This document shows, in pieces, positions 17,510 to 27,633 of a DNA stretch of 64,000 nucleotides. This DNA is from Bacteroidales bacterium. GTDB lineage: Bacteria; Bacteroidota; Bacteroidia; Bacteroidales; Salinivirgaceae. The notes beneath the pieces are model-generated. The model searched no databases and was not told the DNA's origin. It worked only from the letters and a program-made list of their open reading frames with translations. A program made the position numbers and the translations under genes. The number at the start of each line of letters is the position of its first letter. The stretch's first letter is position 1. Location: assembly GCA_012519055.1 (NCBI GenBank), contig JAAYQU010000010.1, positions 1 through 64,000 on the forward strand, read 5' to 3'.

Positions 17510-20500
17510 ATGTTTAGAAAATTACTCTTTGTTGTGAGTTCTGTTCTACTAGTTGGAACAGTTTGCGCACAATCGTCTGGGACGGTTAGAGCGCGTGTTT
17601 TCGATGCAGATACCAAAGAGCCTGTTCCATTTGCCAACGTCGTTGTTGAGCAGGATGGAACTCAGATCACTGGTGGAACATCGGATTTTGACGGAATTTG
17701 TCTGATAAAGCCTGTGCCGGCTGGACGTTTTACGTTAAGGGCATCGTCTGTAGGCTATTCAACTGCACAGATTAATGCTGTGTTAGTTGTTGCAGACCAA
17801 ATTCGGTTTATTGATATTGAATTAGTACCGTCATCACACAGACTTGATGAAGTTATTGTTGTCGATTACAAAGTCCCTTTGATATCGAAAGACAACACCC
17901 AATCGGGAGGTACTGTAACATCAGAAGACATTGGCAAGATGCAAGGCCGTTCGGCAGATGCAGTTGCCGCAACTGTTGGCGGCGTTTACGCTGAAGACGG
18001 TGAGGTAGTATCAGTACGTGGTGCTCGTACAGAAGCAACAGTTTACTACGTTGACGGCGTTAAAGTTCGTGGATCCAGCAGTTTGCCCAAAAGTGCAATT
18101 GAGCAGGTTTCAGTTGTTACCGGAGGTCTATCTGCTAAATATGGGGATGCTACCGGTGGTGTAATTTCCATTGTCACAAGAGGCCCAAGCAGACACTTCT
18201 ACGGAAGTTTTGAAGGACACACCTCAACCTTTTTAACCAAATATGGGGATCACATGGCGGCAATCAACCTTAGTGGTCCGCTTATCAACAAAAAGAGTGT
18301 AGATCCAAACAATCCAGAACGAATAATTAAAGAACCTATAGTTGGTTTTCTTTTAGCGGGAGAGGTTGGTGCAATAGCAGACCCAAGACCTTTTGCTGTT
18401 CGTCAATATGTAATGAAAGATGAGTTTCTTGATTCAATAAAACGATATCCGTTTGTTGGGGTGGGAGGTTCAACACAATTAAGGGCTAGTTATTTTGGAG
18501 CCGAAGCATACGAACAGATCAAAAGACGCCGTAATGTTAATAGCTTTAAGGCAATGGCAACAGCTAAACTAGACTACAAGCCATTTGAAAGCGGTCAGTT
18601 TACTGTTGGTGGAACATTTGACTACAATAGATATAAAGGTGACGTTTATGAATTCTCTTTTGCAAACTCTGATAATAATCCATTAGAAAAATCAATGACT
18701 CTTAGAGGTTATGTAAGATTTAACCAACGTTTTCGCACCCAACAGACTGAGGGAGAAGAGAGTTTAATCAGCAATATCAACTATTCGTTACAGCTTGACG
18801 TAACACAATACAAAAACGAGATTGGACATGCTGAATATATGGATGACCTGTTTAAATATGGTTATTACGGACGTATGATGTTCCGTGATATACCAACATT
18901 CGAATATGGTTACGACCCTATAGCAAATAGAATAGGATATCTTCAAGATGCTTTCCTTTATACTCTCGACACAATTTACGCAACTGATATAAATCCTCTG
19001 TTAGCCGTTTACAACCAAAGATATTATGAAAACTATAACCCCGCAAATAATATAACATTTATGCCTACCGAGGTTGACCTGTTAGTGGGAGGAGGATATC
19101 TTAATGGTTCCGTACCAAGCTCGTTAACCTTCGCTACATTTGGAGGGTCAATGGGTATTTCCATGCCGGGAACAGTTTACAATAGATATAGAAAAATTGA
19201 TAATTTTCAAATTCGTGCAACAGGATCTCTATCATTGGATATCAAAGGACACGAGATTTCTGCAGGTTTTGAATATGAAAAGAGAACGGACAGAGGTTAT
19301 ACCACTGCACCAATTCGTTTGTGGTTCTTAGCGCGTTCGCTGACCAATAAGCATATTTCGCAATTGGATTTCAATAATCCAATGCCACAATTTTTAACAG
19401 TTAATGGCGTACAGGTAACCGACCCGTATGGAAATCCGATTTTTACAGACACCATATTGTATCCCAGATTAAGATCTGGAGAAACACAATCTATGTTTGA
19501 CCTTAGATTTAGGTTGTCACAGGGATTAGATCCTAGAGGAACTACCTGGTTAAATATTGACGGGTACGATCCCTCGGATTTAAGTATAGAGTTTTTTAGC
19601 CCTGATGAACTTTTTGGTGGAGGAAGTTCATTAGTCTCATACTACGGATTTGATTATACCGGTAACAAAACAAGAGGAAAATTAAACTTTAATGACTTTT
19701 TTACCAAAACCTTTACTGATGAATTGGGCAACAGACACTATTCCAGAGAGATAGCGCCTTACGAGCCCATTTATATGGCAGGTTATATTCAGGATAAATT
19801 TGCTTTCAATGACTTGGTGTTCAACATAGGTTTAAGAGTCGACTATTTTGATGCGAATCAAAAAGTTTTGAAAGACCCATATCTCTTTTTCGAATCGCAC
19901 ACTGTAGGAGAAACTTTCTCGCAATCTAAGTATCCCTGGATGTATGACGATAATGGTAATTTGAAAATTCCATCGCATATTCCTACAGGTTCAACAATTT
20001 ATGTTAACAGCTCTACTGATCCCACCGATATAACAGGGTTCCGTGATGGAAGATCATGGTATAATTCTGAGGGTACTCCTGTTCTAAGTAGCGCAGCAAT
20101 TGGAGAGATACATCCTTTCTTGGTTGATGGAGCTCAGGTCGGTTCGCAAAGCTTTTTAAACTCGTTTACTGACTATAAGCCAGAAATAACACCAATGCCT
20201 CGTATTGCATTTAGTTTCCCAATATCTGATGAGGCTCTTTTCTATGCTCACTACGACGTGCTTACAAAACGCCCATCTGTGGGACAAATTAGTTATTTGA
20301 ACTATCTGTTTATTATGGATCAGGAGAAAAGTGTTATCGCAAATCCAGACACAAGACCTGAAAAAACCATAGCGTATGAGTTAGGTTTCCAACAAAAGGT
20401 ATCAGAAACATCCTCAATTAAGCTATCAGCTTTCTATCGCGAGATGCGCGATATGATTCAGCTTATGAGCTACGCAGGTGCCTATCCGGTTAACTATCTA

Positions 20501-21223
20501 ACTTACGGAAACCTTGACTTTGGTACTGTAAAAGGTTTTACTGCAGCGTACGATTTACGCCGGACAGGTAACGTCTCTTTAAGAGCATCATATACATTAC
20601 AGTTCGCTAAAGGTACAGGTTCAGATGCTACTACTGCGTATAACCTAATTATAAAAGGTTTCCCAAATTTAAGGACTATATATCCGCTGGATTTTGACTC
20701 AAGACATCAAATTAGTGCTGTAATTGACTATAGATTCTCGGATGGTCAAGATTATAATGGTCCTAAAGTCTGGGGTAGGGATATATTTGCTAATGCAGGA
20801 GTAAACATAACATTTATGGCTGGTAGTGGAACTCCGTACTCAATGCGCGAGATGGGTACAAATTATTTAATAGGTAAATTGAACGGAAACAATCTACCCT
20901 GGACATCTACCATAAACTTGCGTGTTGATAAAGATTTTGATATAAAGATAGGTACAGATAGTGAAGGGAAAGATAAAAAAGGTATCTTGAATGTCTATTT
21001 AGACGTATCAAACCTTTTAAATACACTTAACATAGCCTCTGTATATTCAACAACAGGTAACCCTGATGATAATGGATATCTGACTTTTGGTCAAAACCAG
21101 ACAGCTATAAGTCAAATGCCATCAGAAAGGGCATATAGGGAAGTATATTCAATATTGATTAACAGCCCGTATAATTATAGATTACCTCGAACCGCGAGAA
21201 TTGGGGTATTATTTTCATTCTAA
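17510..21223 (+). CDS. TonB-dependent receptor with carboxypeptidase-regulatory-like domain
   Basis: A 1237-residue outer-membrane receptor. Order: signal peptide (residues 1-20, ends 'GTVCA'), a CarboxypepD_reg-like Ig domain (~23-110, 'VRARVFDADTKEPVPFANV'), a plug domain (~125-225, with 'VVSVRGARTEATVYYVDG' and 'GGLSAKYGDATGGVISIVT'), then a large 22-strand type barrel ending in 'RTARIGVLFSF' with the terminal Phe typical of barrel proteins. It imports or binds a ligand with TonB energy. There is no SusD partner; instead it is followed after 28 bases by a huge secreted protein and then a PorV-like barrel. Confidence 0.92.
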   Translation: MFRKLLFVVSSVLLVGTVCAQSSGTVRARVFDADTKEPVPFANVVVEQDGTQITGGTSDFDGICLIKPVPAGRFTLRASSVGYSTAQINAVLVVADQIRFIDIELVPSSHRLDEVIVVDYKVPLISKDNTQSGGTVTSEDIGKMQGRSADAVAATVGGVYAEDGEVVSVRGARTEATVYYVDGVKVRGSSSLPKSAIEQVSVVTGGLSAKYGDATGGVISIVTRGPSRHFYGSFEGHTSTFLTKYGDHMAAINLSGPLINKKSVDPNNPERIIKEPIVGFLLAGEVGAIADPRPFAVRQYVMKDEFLDSIKRYPFVGVGGSTQLRASYFGAEAYEQIKRRRNVNSFKAMATAKLDYKPFESGQFTVGGTFDYNRYKGDVYEFSFANSDNNPLEKSMTLRGYVRFNQRFRTQQTEGEESLISNINYSLQLDVTQYKNEIGHAEYMDDLFKYGYYGRMMFRDIPTFEYGYDPIANRIGYLQDAFLYTLDTIYATDINPLLAVYNQRYYENYNPANNITFMPTEVDLLVGGGYLNGSVPSSLTFATFGGSMGISMPGTVYNRYRKIDNFQIRATGSLSLDIKGHEISAGFEYEKRTDRGYTTAPIRLWFLARSLTNKHISQLDFNNPMPQFLTVNGVQVTDPYGNPIFTDTILYPRLRSGETQSMFDLRFRLSQGLDPRGTTWLNIDGYDPSDLSIEFFSPDELFGGGSSLVSYYGFDYTGNKTRGKLNFNDFFTKTFTDELGNRHYSREIAPYEPIYMAGYIQDKFAFNDLVFNIGLRVDYFDANQKVLKDPYLFFESHTVGETFSQSKYPWMYDDNGNLKIPSHIPTGSTIYVNSSTDPTDITGFRDGRSWYNSEGTPVLSSAAIGEIHPFLVDGAQVGSQSFLNSFTDYKPEITPMPRIAFSFPISDEALFYAHYDVLTKRPSVGQISYLNYLFIMDQEKSVIANPDTRPEKTIAYELGFQQKVSETSSIKLSAFYREMRDMIQLMSYAGAYPVNYLTYGNLDFGTVKGFTAAYDLRRTGNVSLRASYTLQFAKGTGSDATTAYNLIIKGFPNLRTIYPLDFDSRHQISAVIDYRFSDGQDYNGPKVWGRDIFANAGVNITFMAGSGTPYSMREMGTNYLIGKLNGNNLPWTSTINLRVDKDFDIKIGTDSEGKDKKGILNVYLDVSNLLNTLNIASVYSTTGNPDDNGYLTFGQNQTAISQMPSERAYREVYSILINSPYNYRLPRTARIGVLFSF

Positions 21224-21251
21224 TAGCGTAATAAAGTAAAACTATATAGCA

Positions 21252-24200
21252 ATGATAGACTTAAGAAGAATTATAATATTTTTGACATGTACAGTTTTCG
21301 CCACAGCTGTACATGCAGCATTGCCGACGAGTCACACCAGTTCAGGAGCTCCCAAGGGGGTGAAGAATGTAACTTCGGGTTGTACTCGCGGAGGAACAAA
21401 GCTCTTCGTTGATTTGAACAACGTTAAAGCCGTTATTAAAACACACGGCGGTATGTGGCAGGATGGTAATGCAAGCTACGAGGTGCCAAAAGGTAGTGGT
21501 AAGCATTCTGTTTTTGCAGGTGGAATTTGGGTTGCCGGAGTTGACGTTAATGGTCAATTGCGTGTTGCAGCCAGAATTTTCGACTACGATGGTCAAGATG
21601 ACTATTGGCCCGGTCCACTAATCTCCAAAGGAGATAATATGTCAAACGTTACGGTTGATGTATGTATCCAATATGATAAAATTTGGAAAGTTGACCGTGA
21701 TATGGTTTCTCAATTTATCTCCTGGTACAATTTGCCAGCAGAAGAAAGAGAAAAGGAGTTCCCGGGATATTCACCCCCATTGGTGTTACAGGAATGGCCG
21801 GGTAATGGTCCTGACTTTGGAACAGAAGGTGAAGAGTATGACCGTTATTTAGCACCATACGCCGATGTTGACGGTAATGGTCGCTACAATATTGACGGTG
21901 GAGACTATCCAAACTACGAGTTCCAGGCAACGAGCAGATGTAAATTTGTCCCTGAACGTAGAGCCGATAGTTTAAACAACTCTTCGGTTACTCTCTATGG
22001 AGATCAGACTTTATGGTGGGTATATAACGATAAAGGTAATATACATACCCAGTCGAAAGGGGCTGCAATTGGAATGGAGATCAGAGCACAGGCATTTGCG
22101 TTTTCATCAAATGATGAGCTTAACAATATGACATTCTACAACTATCAGTTAATTAACCGTTCAACATACTCATTGAATAACGCTTTCTTTGGTGTATGGG
22201 TGGATGCTGACTTAGGTGATCCAACAGATGACTTAGTTGGTTGTGACATTAACAGAGGATTGAGTTTTGCATATAATGGCGGTCCTGATGGTAACGGAAG
22301 TGGTAATACCTATGGAAAGAACCCTCCGGCAGTTGGATTTGACTTTTTTGAAGGACCATACCAGGATCCAAACGATATGGATGACGTTTCAAACTGGCCC
22401 GGTCTTGGAGAAGTAGAACCGGATTGTCAAAATGGTTATATTGACTCTCTTGACGTTGACGGAGAAATAGTCGGTCGTATAAAAGTTAGTAATTTCGATA
22501 TTTTCAATGGTAATATTAACGGATTGAACTTTGGAGACCGTATTGTTGATAACGAGCGTTGGGGAATGAGACGTTTTGTTTATTTCATCAACGGAGGTCC
22601 TGATGGAATGGATGACCCCGATGAGGCTATGGACTATTACAACTATTTGAGAGGAATCTGGAAAGATGGTGAGACAATGACATATGGAGGAAATGGTAAA
22701 GGAGGAACATTGCCAGCTAACTTTTTATTCCCTTGGAAATCTGATAAATGTAACTGGGGAACCGGTGGTATCGATCCTAATGATGATGAAGGTTGGAGAC
22801 AAGAAGCTCCTTCAGATGGTAGATTGTTGCAATCGGCAGGACCATTTGTCCTTAGACCCGGTGCTACTAACTATATTACAATAGGTGTGCCATGGGCTCG
22901 TACTTCATCAGAAGACCCATTGCATTCAGTTGAGTTGTTGAAATTGGCTGATGATAAATGTCAAAAACTGTTTGAGAACTGTTTTAGAATGATTGAAGGT
23001 CCTCATGCTCCTGAATTAACAGCAGTCGAGTTAGATAGGAAATTTATCATGCACTTGGATAATCCTCCAGCTTCAAACAACTATTTGGAGAAATATAAAG
23101 AGACAGACCCATTTATTACGCATAACTTTTCTGACAGGGATTATGTATTTGAGGGATATCAGGTGTTCCAGCTAAAACACAAAGATATTACGGTAAATCA
23201 AATTTATGATGAGAATGTATCTAAACTTGTTTATCAATGTGATATCGAAAACAATGCCTCTATGTTGGTAAATTACACATGGGATCCCCATGCAAATGCT
23301 AACTCTTTTCAGGTTATGGTTAATGGCGCCAATAGCGGTATTAAGCACACTTTTGAGGTTACCCGCGACGAATTTACAAAAGAGCAGTTGGTAAACTATA
23401 AGAAGTATTATTATATCGCCATTTCGTATGCTTATAATAACTACAAAACATACAATCAAAACCTGCCAGAGACATTTGATGGTCAGAAGACTCCTTATCT
23501 GGCAAGTCGTAAGAGTACTGTTGGTGAAATCAAAAAATATGAGTTCGTGCCAAGGCCTGGAGACATTGGTATGGCTGGAATGTTGAATTCTGATTATGGT
23601 GATATACCTCCTATGAGCTATTTGTCAGGACGAGGTAACTCAATGAATCGTCTGCAACTATCTGATGAAACAATAGATGAGATTATGAATAGTGCAAATA
23701 GTCCAACACCGTGGAAAGCTGAAGTTAGAAAATATGCTAAAAACGGAGGTCCTGCACGTGTAATAGTTATTGATCCTTTGAACGTTAAACCCGGAAATTT
23801 CGACTTGTTCTTAGAACCAGATTCAGTTAACACGGGCGGTGTTCCTTTTGTAGATTATATTCTTGTGGCAGGAGTAGCTCAAAACACAGATAACAACGGG
23901 CTAATTTTGGGAACTAAGTGGACTTTAGTTCACAATGGTGTTGACACACTACATGGTCCGGTTTGGATGCGACATGGGTACGAATATATATTACCTGAGT
24001 ATGGTATTGCTATAGACTTATACCAAAGTCAGTATCCTGTTACTGTTGTTAGCTCAATGAGAAATTTGAAACGAATTAAGAACGGTTTCTTGGGAGCTTC
24101 AATAACTTATAATAACCCGGCAATGCCATGGTATAATGGTCTTGCAGATGCAGAAGGTCCGGTATATTATAACTGGATTCGTTCTGGAACATTCGATGCA

Positions 24201-25493
24201 AAACCGTTTGAAGACGTACCTGGTGATGCTGAACAAGATTACGAAAAAGTACTAGGAGGAACCTGGGCGCCATATAAATTTGTATCATCAAGTGAATATG
24301 GTCCGGGAAACCCTGACAAAAAACCACAAACAATCAATTACAACCAGTACAGACTTCCGAGTATTGAGTTTGTAATCACTAAAGATACTTCAAAATGGAC
24401 ACGCTGTATCGTGATTGAAACATGTGAGAATACATACGATAATAATGGCATTGTTGTATATCCAAACCCTATTTCTGAGGGAGGAGCTACCAAGTTCATG
24501 CTTCGTCATGCACCATCGTTAAATAAACTTGGCGTCGCAGCTGATTCTATGACAATGGACCCATCCGACAATCCTTCTGATCCTAACTTTATATCAGCTT
24601 ACGGTATGAGTTGGTTCCCCGGATACGCTATTGACGTTGAAACAGGAGAGAGATTAAATATAGCATTTGGAGAAGATTCATATTTAGTTGGACAAAAGGG
24701 TCGAGATATGATATGGAACCCCACAAACAGTTTCAGTTCAATTGATGGAATCCCACAATTTGGAGGAAAACACTTTATTTATGTCTTTGGTACAGGATAC
24801 GCCAATATTATAGACGGATCTTTGAAAATAAGGAATTTCCCACGATATGACGAGGGTCGTTTGTTGTTTAGTTTGTTCCATAAAAGATCGAACGAAGCAA
24901 CAATCAATAATGCTAAAAACCGTATTGCACAGGCTATGCTTAATGTTTCCTGGGTAAATATACCCATGATATCAAGACGATATCAGTGGGAATCATATTC
25001 TCAAATGCCTGATAATGACGTTAGGATAAGCATAGGTATAGGTAATCCTTATCATAGAAATATAGGTGTTTATCAGGATCCTATACATGATGCAATTAAT
25101 AAAGGTTACCCGTACTTCTCTTTTTCTTTAGATGAATTGGCTCCTAAGAAATTTACAGAAAAACAGGCTGATGAAAGCTTAGAAAGAATAGGAGTTGTAC
25201 CTAATCCTTATTTCGCTCATAATGCATATGAAGTTACACAATTAGACAACATTGTTAAAATAATTAATTTACCACCGACCTGTTCAATCAAAATATTCAA
25301 CTTGTCAGGAACTTTAATTAGAAGCTTCGAGAAATCAAGTGAGCAAACATGGATTGATTGGAATTTAACAAATACATCAGATGTGCCAATTTCTGGAGGT
25401 GCATATATTATACATGTGTCAGTGCCAAACGTAGGCGAAAAAATTATCAAATGGTTTGGAGTGCTTCGTCCTGCTGACCTATCGAATTTTTAG
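21252..25493 (+). CDS. Very large secreted protein with non-standard T9SS/FlgD-like C-terminal domain
   Basis: A 1413-residue exported protein (leader 'IIIFLTCTVFATAVHA'). The body is rich in Gly, Asp, Asn, Trp and Tyr with repeated 'GGPDG' and 'DPNDMDD' stretches, like an extracellular, calcium-binding surface protein; no enzymatic domain is recognised. The last ~95 residues ('RIGVVPNPYFAHNAYE', 'IKIFNLSGTLIRSFE', 'WNLTNTSDVPISGGAYIIH') have the layout of T9SS/FlgD-type Ig sorting domains but differ from type A. A second 'VYPNPISEGGATKF' motif lies near residue 1070. It sits between a TonB receptor (28 bases upstream) and a PorV-like gene (27 bases downstream). Confidence 0.8.
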   Translation: MIDLRRIIIFLTCTVFATAVHAALPTSHTSSGAPKGVKNVTSGCTRGGTKLFVDLNNVKAVIKTHGGMWQDGNASYEVPKGSGKHSVFAGGIWVAGVDVNGQLRVAARIFDYDGQDDYWPGPLISKGDNMSNVTVDVCIQYDKIWKVDRDMVSQFISWYNLPAEEREKEFPGYSPPLVLQEWPGNGPDFGTEGEEYDRYLAPYADVDGNGRYNIDGGDYPNYEFQATSRCKFVPERRADSLNNSSVTLYGDQTLWWVYNDKGNIHTQSKGAAIGMEIRAQAFAFSSNDELNNMTFYNYQLINRSTYSLNNAFFGVWVDADLGDPTDDLVGCDINRGLSFAYNGGPDGNGSGNTYGKNPPAVGFDFFEGPYQDPNDMDDVSNWPGLGEVEPDCQNGYIDSLDVDGEIVGRIKVSNFDIFNGNINGLNFGDRIVDNERWGMRRFVYFINGGPDGMDDPDEAMDYYNYLRGIWKDGETMTYGGNGKGGTLPANFLFPWKSDKCNWGTGGIDPNDDEGWRQEAPSDGRLLQSAGPFVLRPGATNYITIGVPWARTSSEDPLHSVELLKLADDKCQKLFENCFRMIEGPHAPELTAVELDRKFIMHLDNPPASNNYLEKYKETDPFITHNFSDRDYVFEGYQVFQLKHKDITVNQIYDENVSKLVYQCDIENNASMLVNYTWDPHANANSFQVMVNGANSGIKHTFEVTRDEFTKEQLVNYKKYYYIAISYAYNNYKTYNQNLPETFDGQKTPYLASRKSTVGEIKKYEFVPRPGDIGMAGMLNSDYGDIPPMSYLSGRGNSMNRLQLSDETIDEIMNSANSPTPWKAEVRKYAKNGGPARVIVIDPLNVKPGNFDLFLEPDSVNTGGVPFVDYILVAGVAQNTDNNGLILGTKWTLVHNGVDTLHGPVWMRHGYEYILPEYGIAIDLYQSQYPVTVVSSMRNLKRIKNGFLGASITYNNPAMPWYNGLADAEGPVYYNWIRSGTFDAKPFEDVPGDAEQDYEKVLGGTWAPYKFVSSSEYGPGNPDKKPQTINYNQYRLPSIEFVITKDTSKWTRCIVIETCENTYDNNGIVVYPNPISEGGATKFMLRHAPSLNKLGVAADSMTMDPSDNPSDPNFISAYGMSWFPGYAIDVETGERLNIAFGEDSYLVGQKGRDMIWNPTNSFSSIDGIPQFGGKHFIYVFGTGYANIIDGSLKIRNFPRYDEGRLLFSLFHKRSNEATINNAKNRIAQAMLNVSWVNIPMISRRYQWESYSQMPDNDVRISIGIGNPYHRNIGVYQDPIHDAINKGYPYFSFSLDELAPKKFTEKQADESLERIGVVPNPYFAHNAYEVTQLDNIVKIINLPPTCSIKIFNLSGTLIRSFEKSSEQTWIDWNLTNTSDVPISGGAYIIHVSVPNVGEKIIKWFGVLRPADLSNF

Positions 25494-25520
25494 AAGTTAA
25501 TTGAAAAAAATGAGACAATT

Positions 25521-26564
25521 ATGAGAAGGTTAATATTTATAGCAAGTTTGTTCGTTTCACTTCTATTGGCAGGTAATTTACATGCCGGGAATGAACAGAG
25601 AGCTGGTGAAGCTGGGGCAGTGCAGCTCCTGATAAACCCATGGGCAGGATCAGCCGGCTGGAACAATTCTAACATGTCTTCTATAACAGGTTTAGAAGCC
25701 TTGTATCTAAATGTTGCGGGGACAGCTTTTGTTAATAAGTTCGACTTAGGTTTTACTCATACTAATTACTTAAGTGGAGCAGATATTAACATTAATAACT
25801 TTGGTTTTACCTCAAAAGTCGGGGAAGCCGGAGCGCTGACAGCTGCAGTTAGTTTAATGTCTTTCGGTGACATTAAGCGTACCACAGTTGAACACCCTGA
25901 TGGAACAGGTAATACTTTCAGTCCTAAGTTTAGTGTTATTTCAGCTGCATACTCACGTCAGTTTTCTAACGCAATTTACGGTGGAGCCGTAATAAAGCTT
26001 ATAAACGAATCCATCGATAATGTAAAAGCTACAGGAGTAGCAATTGACGCAGGTATCCAATACATAACAGGAGAAAGAGATAACTTCCGTTTTGGAGTTT
26101 CTATGCAGAATGTTGGACCTACAATGAAATATTCAGGTAATGGCTTGTCACTTAGAGGATACACCCTCGATGAATTAAACATGACGTTTGATTATCAATC
26201 AGCGGAATTAGAGTTGCCATCACTAATACGTATCGGGTTATCAAATGATTTTCTATTAATGGAGGGTCATAACCTTACTGTGGCAGGAACATTTACAAGT
26301 AACTCTTTTACGCGCGACCAGTATTCTGTCGGAGTAGAGTATAATATATTTGATTATGTGCTTGTTAGAGGAGGATACTGTTACGAGAAAGATGGATTTG
26401 ATAGTGCAAAAAGGCAGACTGTGTTTACAGGTTTAAGCGCAGGTGCTACTGTTCAAATCCCTCTTAATAAAGAAAGAGAAACAAATCTGAAAATAGATTA
26501 TTCATATCGTGATACTAATCCGTTTGGTGGAGTCCACTCAGTCGGTGTACGTGTGACGTTATAA
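25521..26564 (+). CDS. PorV/PorQ-family outer-membrane barrel
   Basis: A 347-residue protein with a signal peptide (to 'GNLHAG') and the PorV/PorQ (DUF3308) pattern: 'GAVQLLINPWAGSAGWNNS' near the mature N-terminus, 'GLEALYLNVAGTAF' and barrel strands to the final 'VGVRVTL'. PorV shuttles T9SS cargo from the translocon to the surface attachment complex, while PorQ relatives act in sortase-like processing. The position right after a secreted protein with a sorting-like C-terminus suggests a dedicated carrier. It may instead be the general PorV of the cell; the porU gene that usually accompanies PorV is not here. Confidence 0.83.
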   Translation: MRRLIFIASLFVSLLLAGNLHAGNEQRAGEAGAVQLLINPWAGSAGWNNSNMSSITGLEALYLNVAGTAFVNKFDLGFTHTNYLSGADININNFGFTSKVGEAGALTAAVSLMSFGDIKRTTVEHPDGTGNTFSPKFSVISAAYSRQFSNAIYGGAVIKLINESIDNVKATGVAIDAGIQYITGERDNFRFGVSMQNVGPTMKYSGNGLSLRGYTLDELNMTFDYQSAELELPSLIRIGLSNDFLLMEGHNLTVAGTFTSNSFTRDQYSVGVEYNIFDYVLVRGGYCYEKDGFDSAKRQTVFTGLSAGATVQIPLNKERETNLKIDYSYRDTNPFGGVHSVGVRVTL

Positions 26565-26574
26565 AAAATAATTG

Positions 26575-26582
26575 TATATTTG
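26575..26582 (+). promoter_or_regulatory. Candidate -7 element of greA (TATATTTG)
   Basis: TATATTTG is an exact TAnnTTTG match, 11 bases after the PorV-like stop. No clear TTTG is found 19-20 bases upstream. Transcription from it would start before the hairpin at 26593-26613 and place that hairpin in the greA leader. Confidence 0.4.
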
Positions 26583-26592
26583 TAGTGAAAGG

Positions 26593-26625
26593 GATCCCGT
26601 ATTGTGCGGGATTCTTTTCTTTTTA
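26593..26625 (+). terminator. Intrinsic terminator before greA
   Basis: ATCCCG (26594-26599) pairs with CGGGAT (26607-26612), loop of 7 bases, followed by TTCTTTTCTTTTT. It should end the TonB/secreted/PorV transcript and may double as an attenuator of greA. Confidence 0.8.
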
Positions 26626-26652
26626 TTCCATTATAATTTAAAAATTCGCTAT

Positions 26653-27132
26653 ATGTCAAAAGTAAACTACATGACTGAGGAAGGTCTTAAAAAGTTAAAG
26701 ACTGAATTGGAAGAATTAATCAATGTAGAGCGAAATAGAATCTCAAAACAGATAGCCGAAGCACGTGACAAGGGCGATCTATCTGAAAATGCTGAATATG
26801 ATGCAGCAAAGGAAGCTCAAGGTTTATTGGAATTAAAAATTTCTCAGATTGAAGAGAAGATTCGTAATGCAAAAGTTATAAAGTCTGATCAGATAGATAT
26901 TTCTAAAGTACAGATACTTACTAAAGTTAAACTCAAAAATCTTAAAACAAACTCAGTCATGGAATACTCTATAGTTCCTGATGGAGAGGCTGATTTAAAG
27001 CAAAATAAAATCAGTATTTCTACACCTATTGCAAAAGGACTAATAGGCAAAGTTGTTGGAGATATTGCTGAAATTACTGTGCCGGCTGGGAAAATACAAT
27101 TCGAGATACTAAATATCAGTTTATTAGACTAA
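26653..27132 (+). CDS. greA: Transcription elongation factor GreA
   Basis: Rescues backtracked RNA polymerase by stimulating cleavage of the 3' end of the transcript. The 159-residue protein has the N-terminal coiled coil with the acidic tip ('EARDKGDLSENAEYDAAKEA') needed for cleavage and the C-terminal FKBP-like domain ('TPIAKGLIGKVVGDIAEIT'). I place the start at the ATG at 26653 (MSKVNYMTEEG); a longer frame reaching back to 26572 would run through the terminator hairpin and has no homology. HIT follows 14 bases later. Confidence 0.95.
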   Translation: MSKVNYMTEEGLKKLKTELEELINVERNRISKQIAEARDKGDLSENAEYDAAKEAQGLLELKISQIEEKIRNAKVIKSDQIDISKVQILTKVKLKNLKTNSVMEYSIVPDGEADLKQNKISISTPIAKGLIGKVVGDIAEITVPAGKIQFEILNISLLD

Positions 27133-27146
27133 CTAAACCTAAAAAA

Positions 27147-27539
27147 ATGGCTTCGATATTCACAAAAATTATCAATCGAGAAATACCTGCTTATATAATT
27201 GCAGAAAACTCAAAATTTATAGCTTTCCTCGATGCATTCCCGATTAAAGAAGGACATACTTTAATTGTACCAAAACGAGAAATCGACGATTATTTTGATC
27301 TAACTGATTCAGAAATTTCAGAAATGGCAATTTTTGCTAAACATGTTGCAAAGGCAATTGAGAAATCATTTACTTGCAAAAAAGTTTCAGTAGGAGTGTT
27401 CGGGCTAGAAGTACCACACGCTCATATGCACCTTATTCCTATCAACAGTATGGATGATTGCGATTTCAAAAACCCAAAACTTAAGATTTCTCCCGACAGA
27501 ATGAAGGAGATACAAGAGTTGATTGCAAAAAACTTATAA
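27147..27539 (+). CDS. HIT family nucleotide hydrolase
   Basis: A 130-residue histidine-triad protein of the HINT branch, which hydrolyses adenosine phosphoramidates and related nucleotide conjugates. The triad His91-x-His93-x-His95 ('PHAHMHLIP') is intact, and the N-terminal 'IFTKIINREIPAYIIAE' and 'FLDAFPIKEGHTLIVPK' are typical. It lies 14 bases after greA, probably in one transcript, a pairing I recall in Bacteroidota. Confidence 0.93.
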   Translation: MASIFTKIINREIPAYIIAENSKFIAFLDAFPIKEGHTLIVPKREIDDYFDLTDSEISEMAIFAKHVAKAIEKSFTCKKVSVGVFGLEVPHAHMHLIPINSMDDCDFKNPKLKISPDRMKEIQELIAKNL

Positions 27540-27633
27540 ATAGTTATTTTTTAACTTTTTAATGTTTTTGAATCCAATTACAATTACTAAATTGCCGTTA
27601 GTTATATATTTCTCATAAAAAAGCGATAAAATT

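Noticed and set aside
26572-26652. N-terminal extension of GreA
   Set aside because: The extension reads through a terminator hairpin and begins with TTG; GreA homology starts at 26653.
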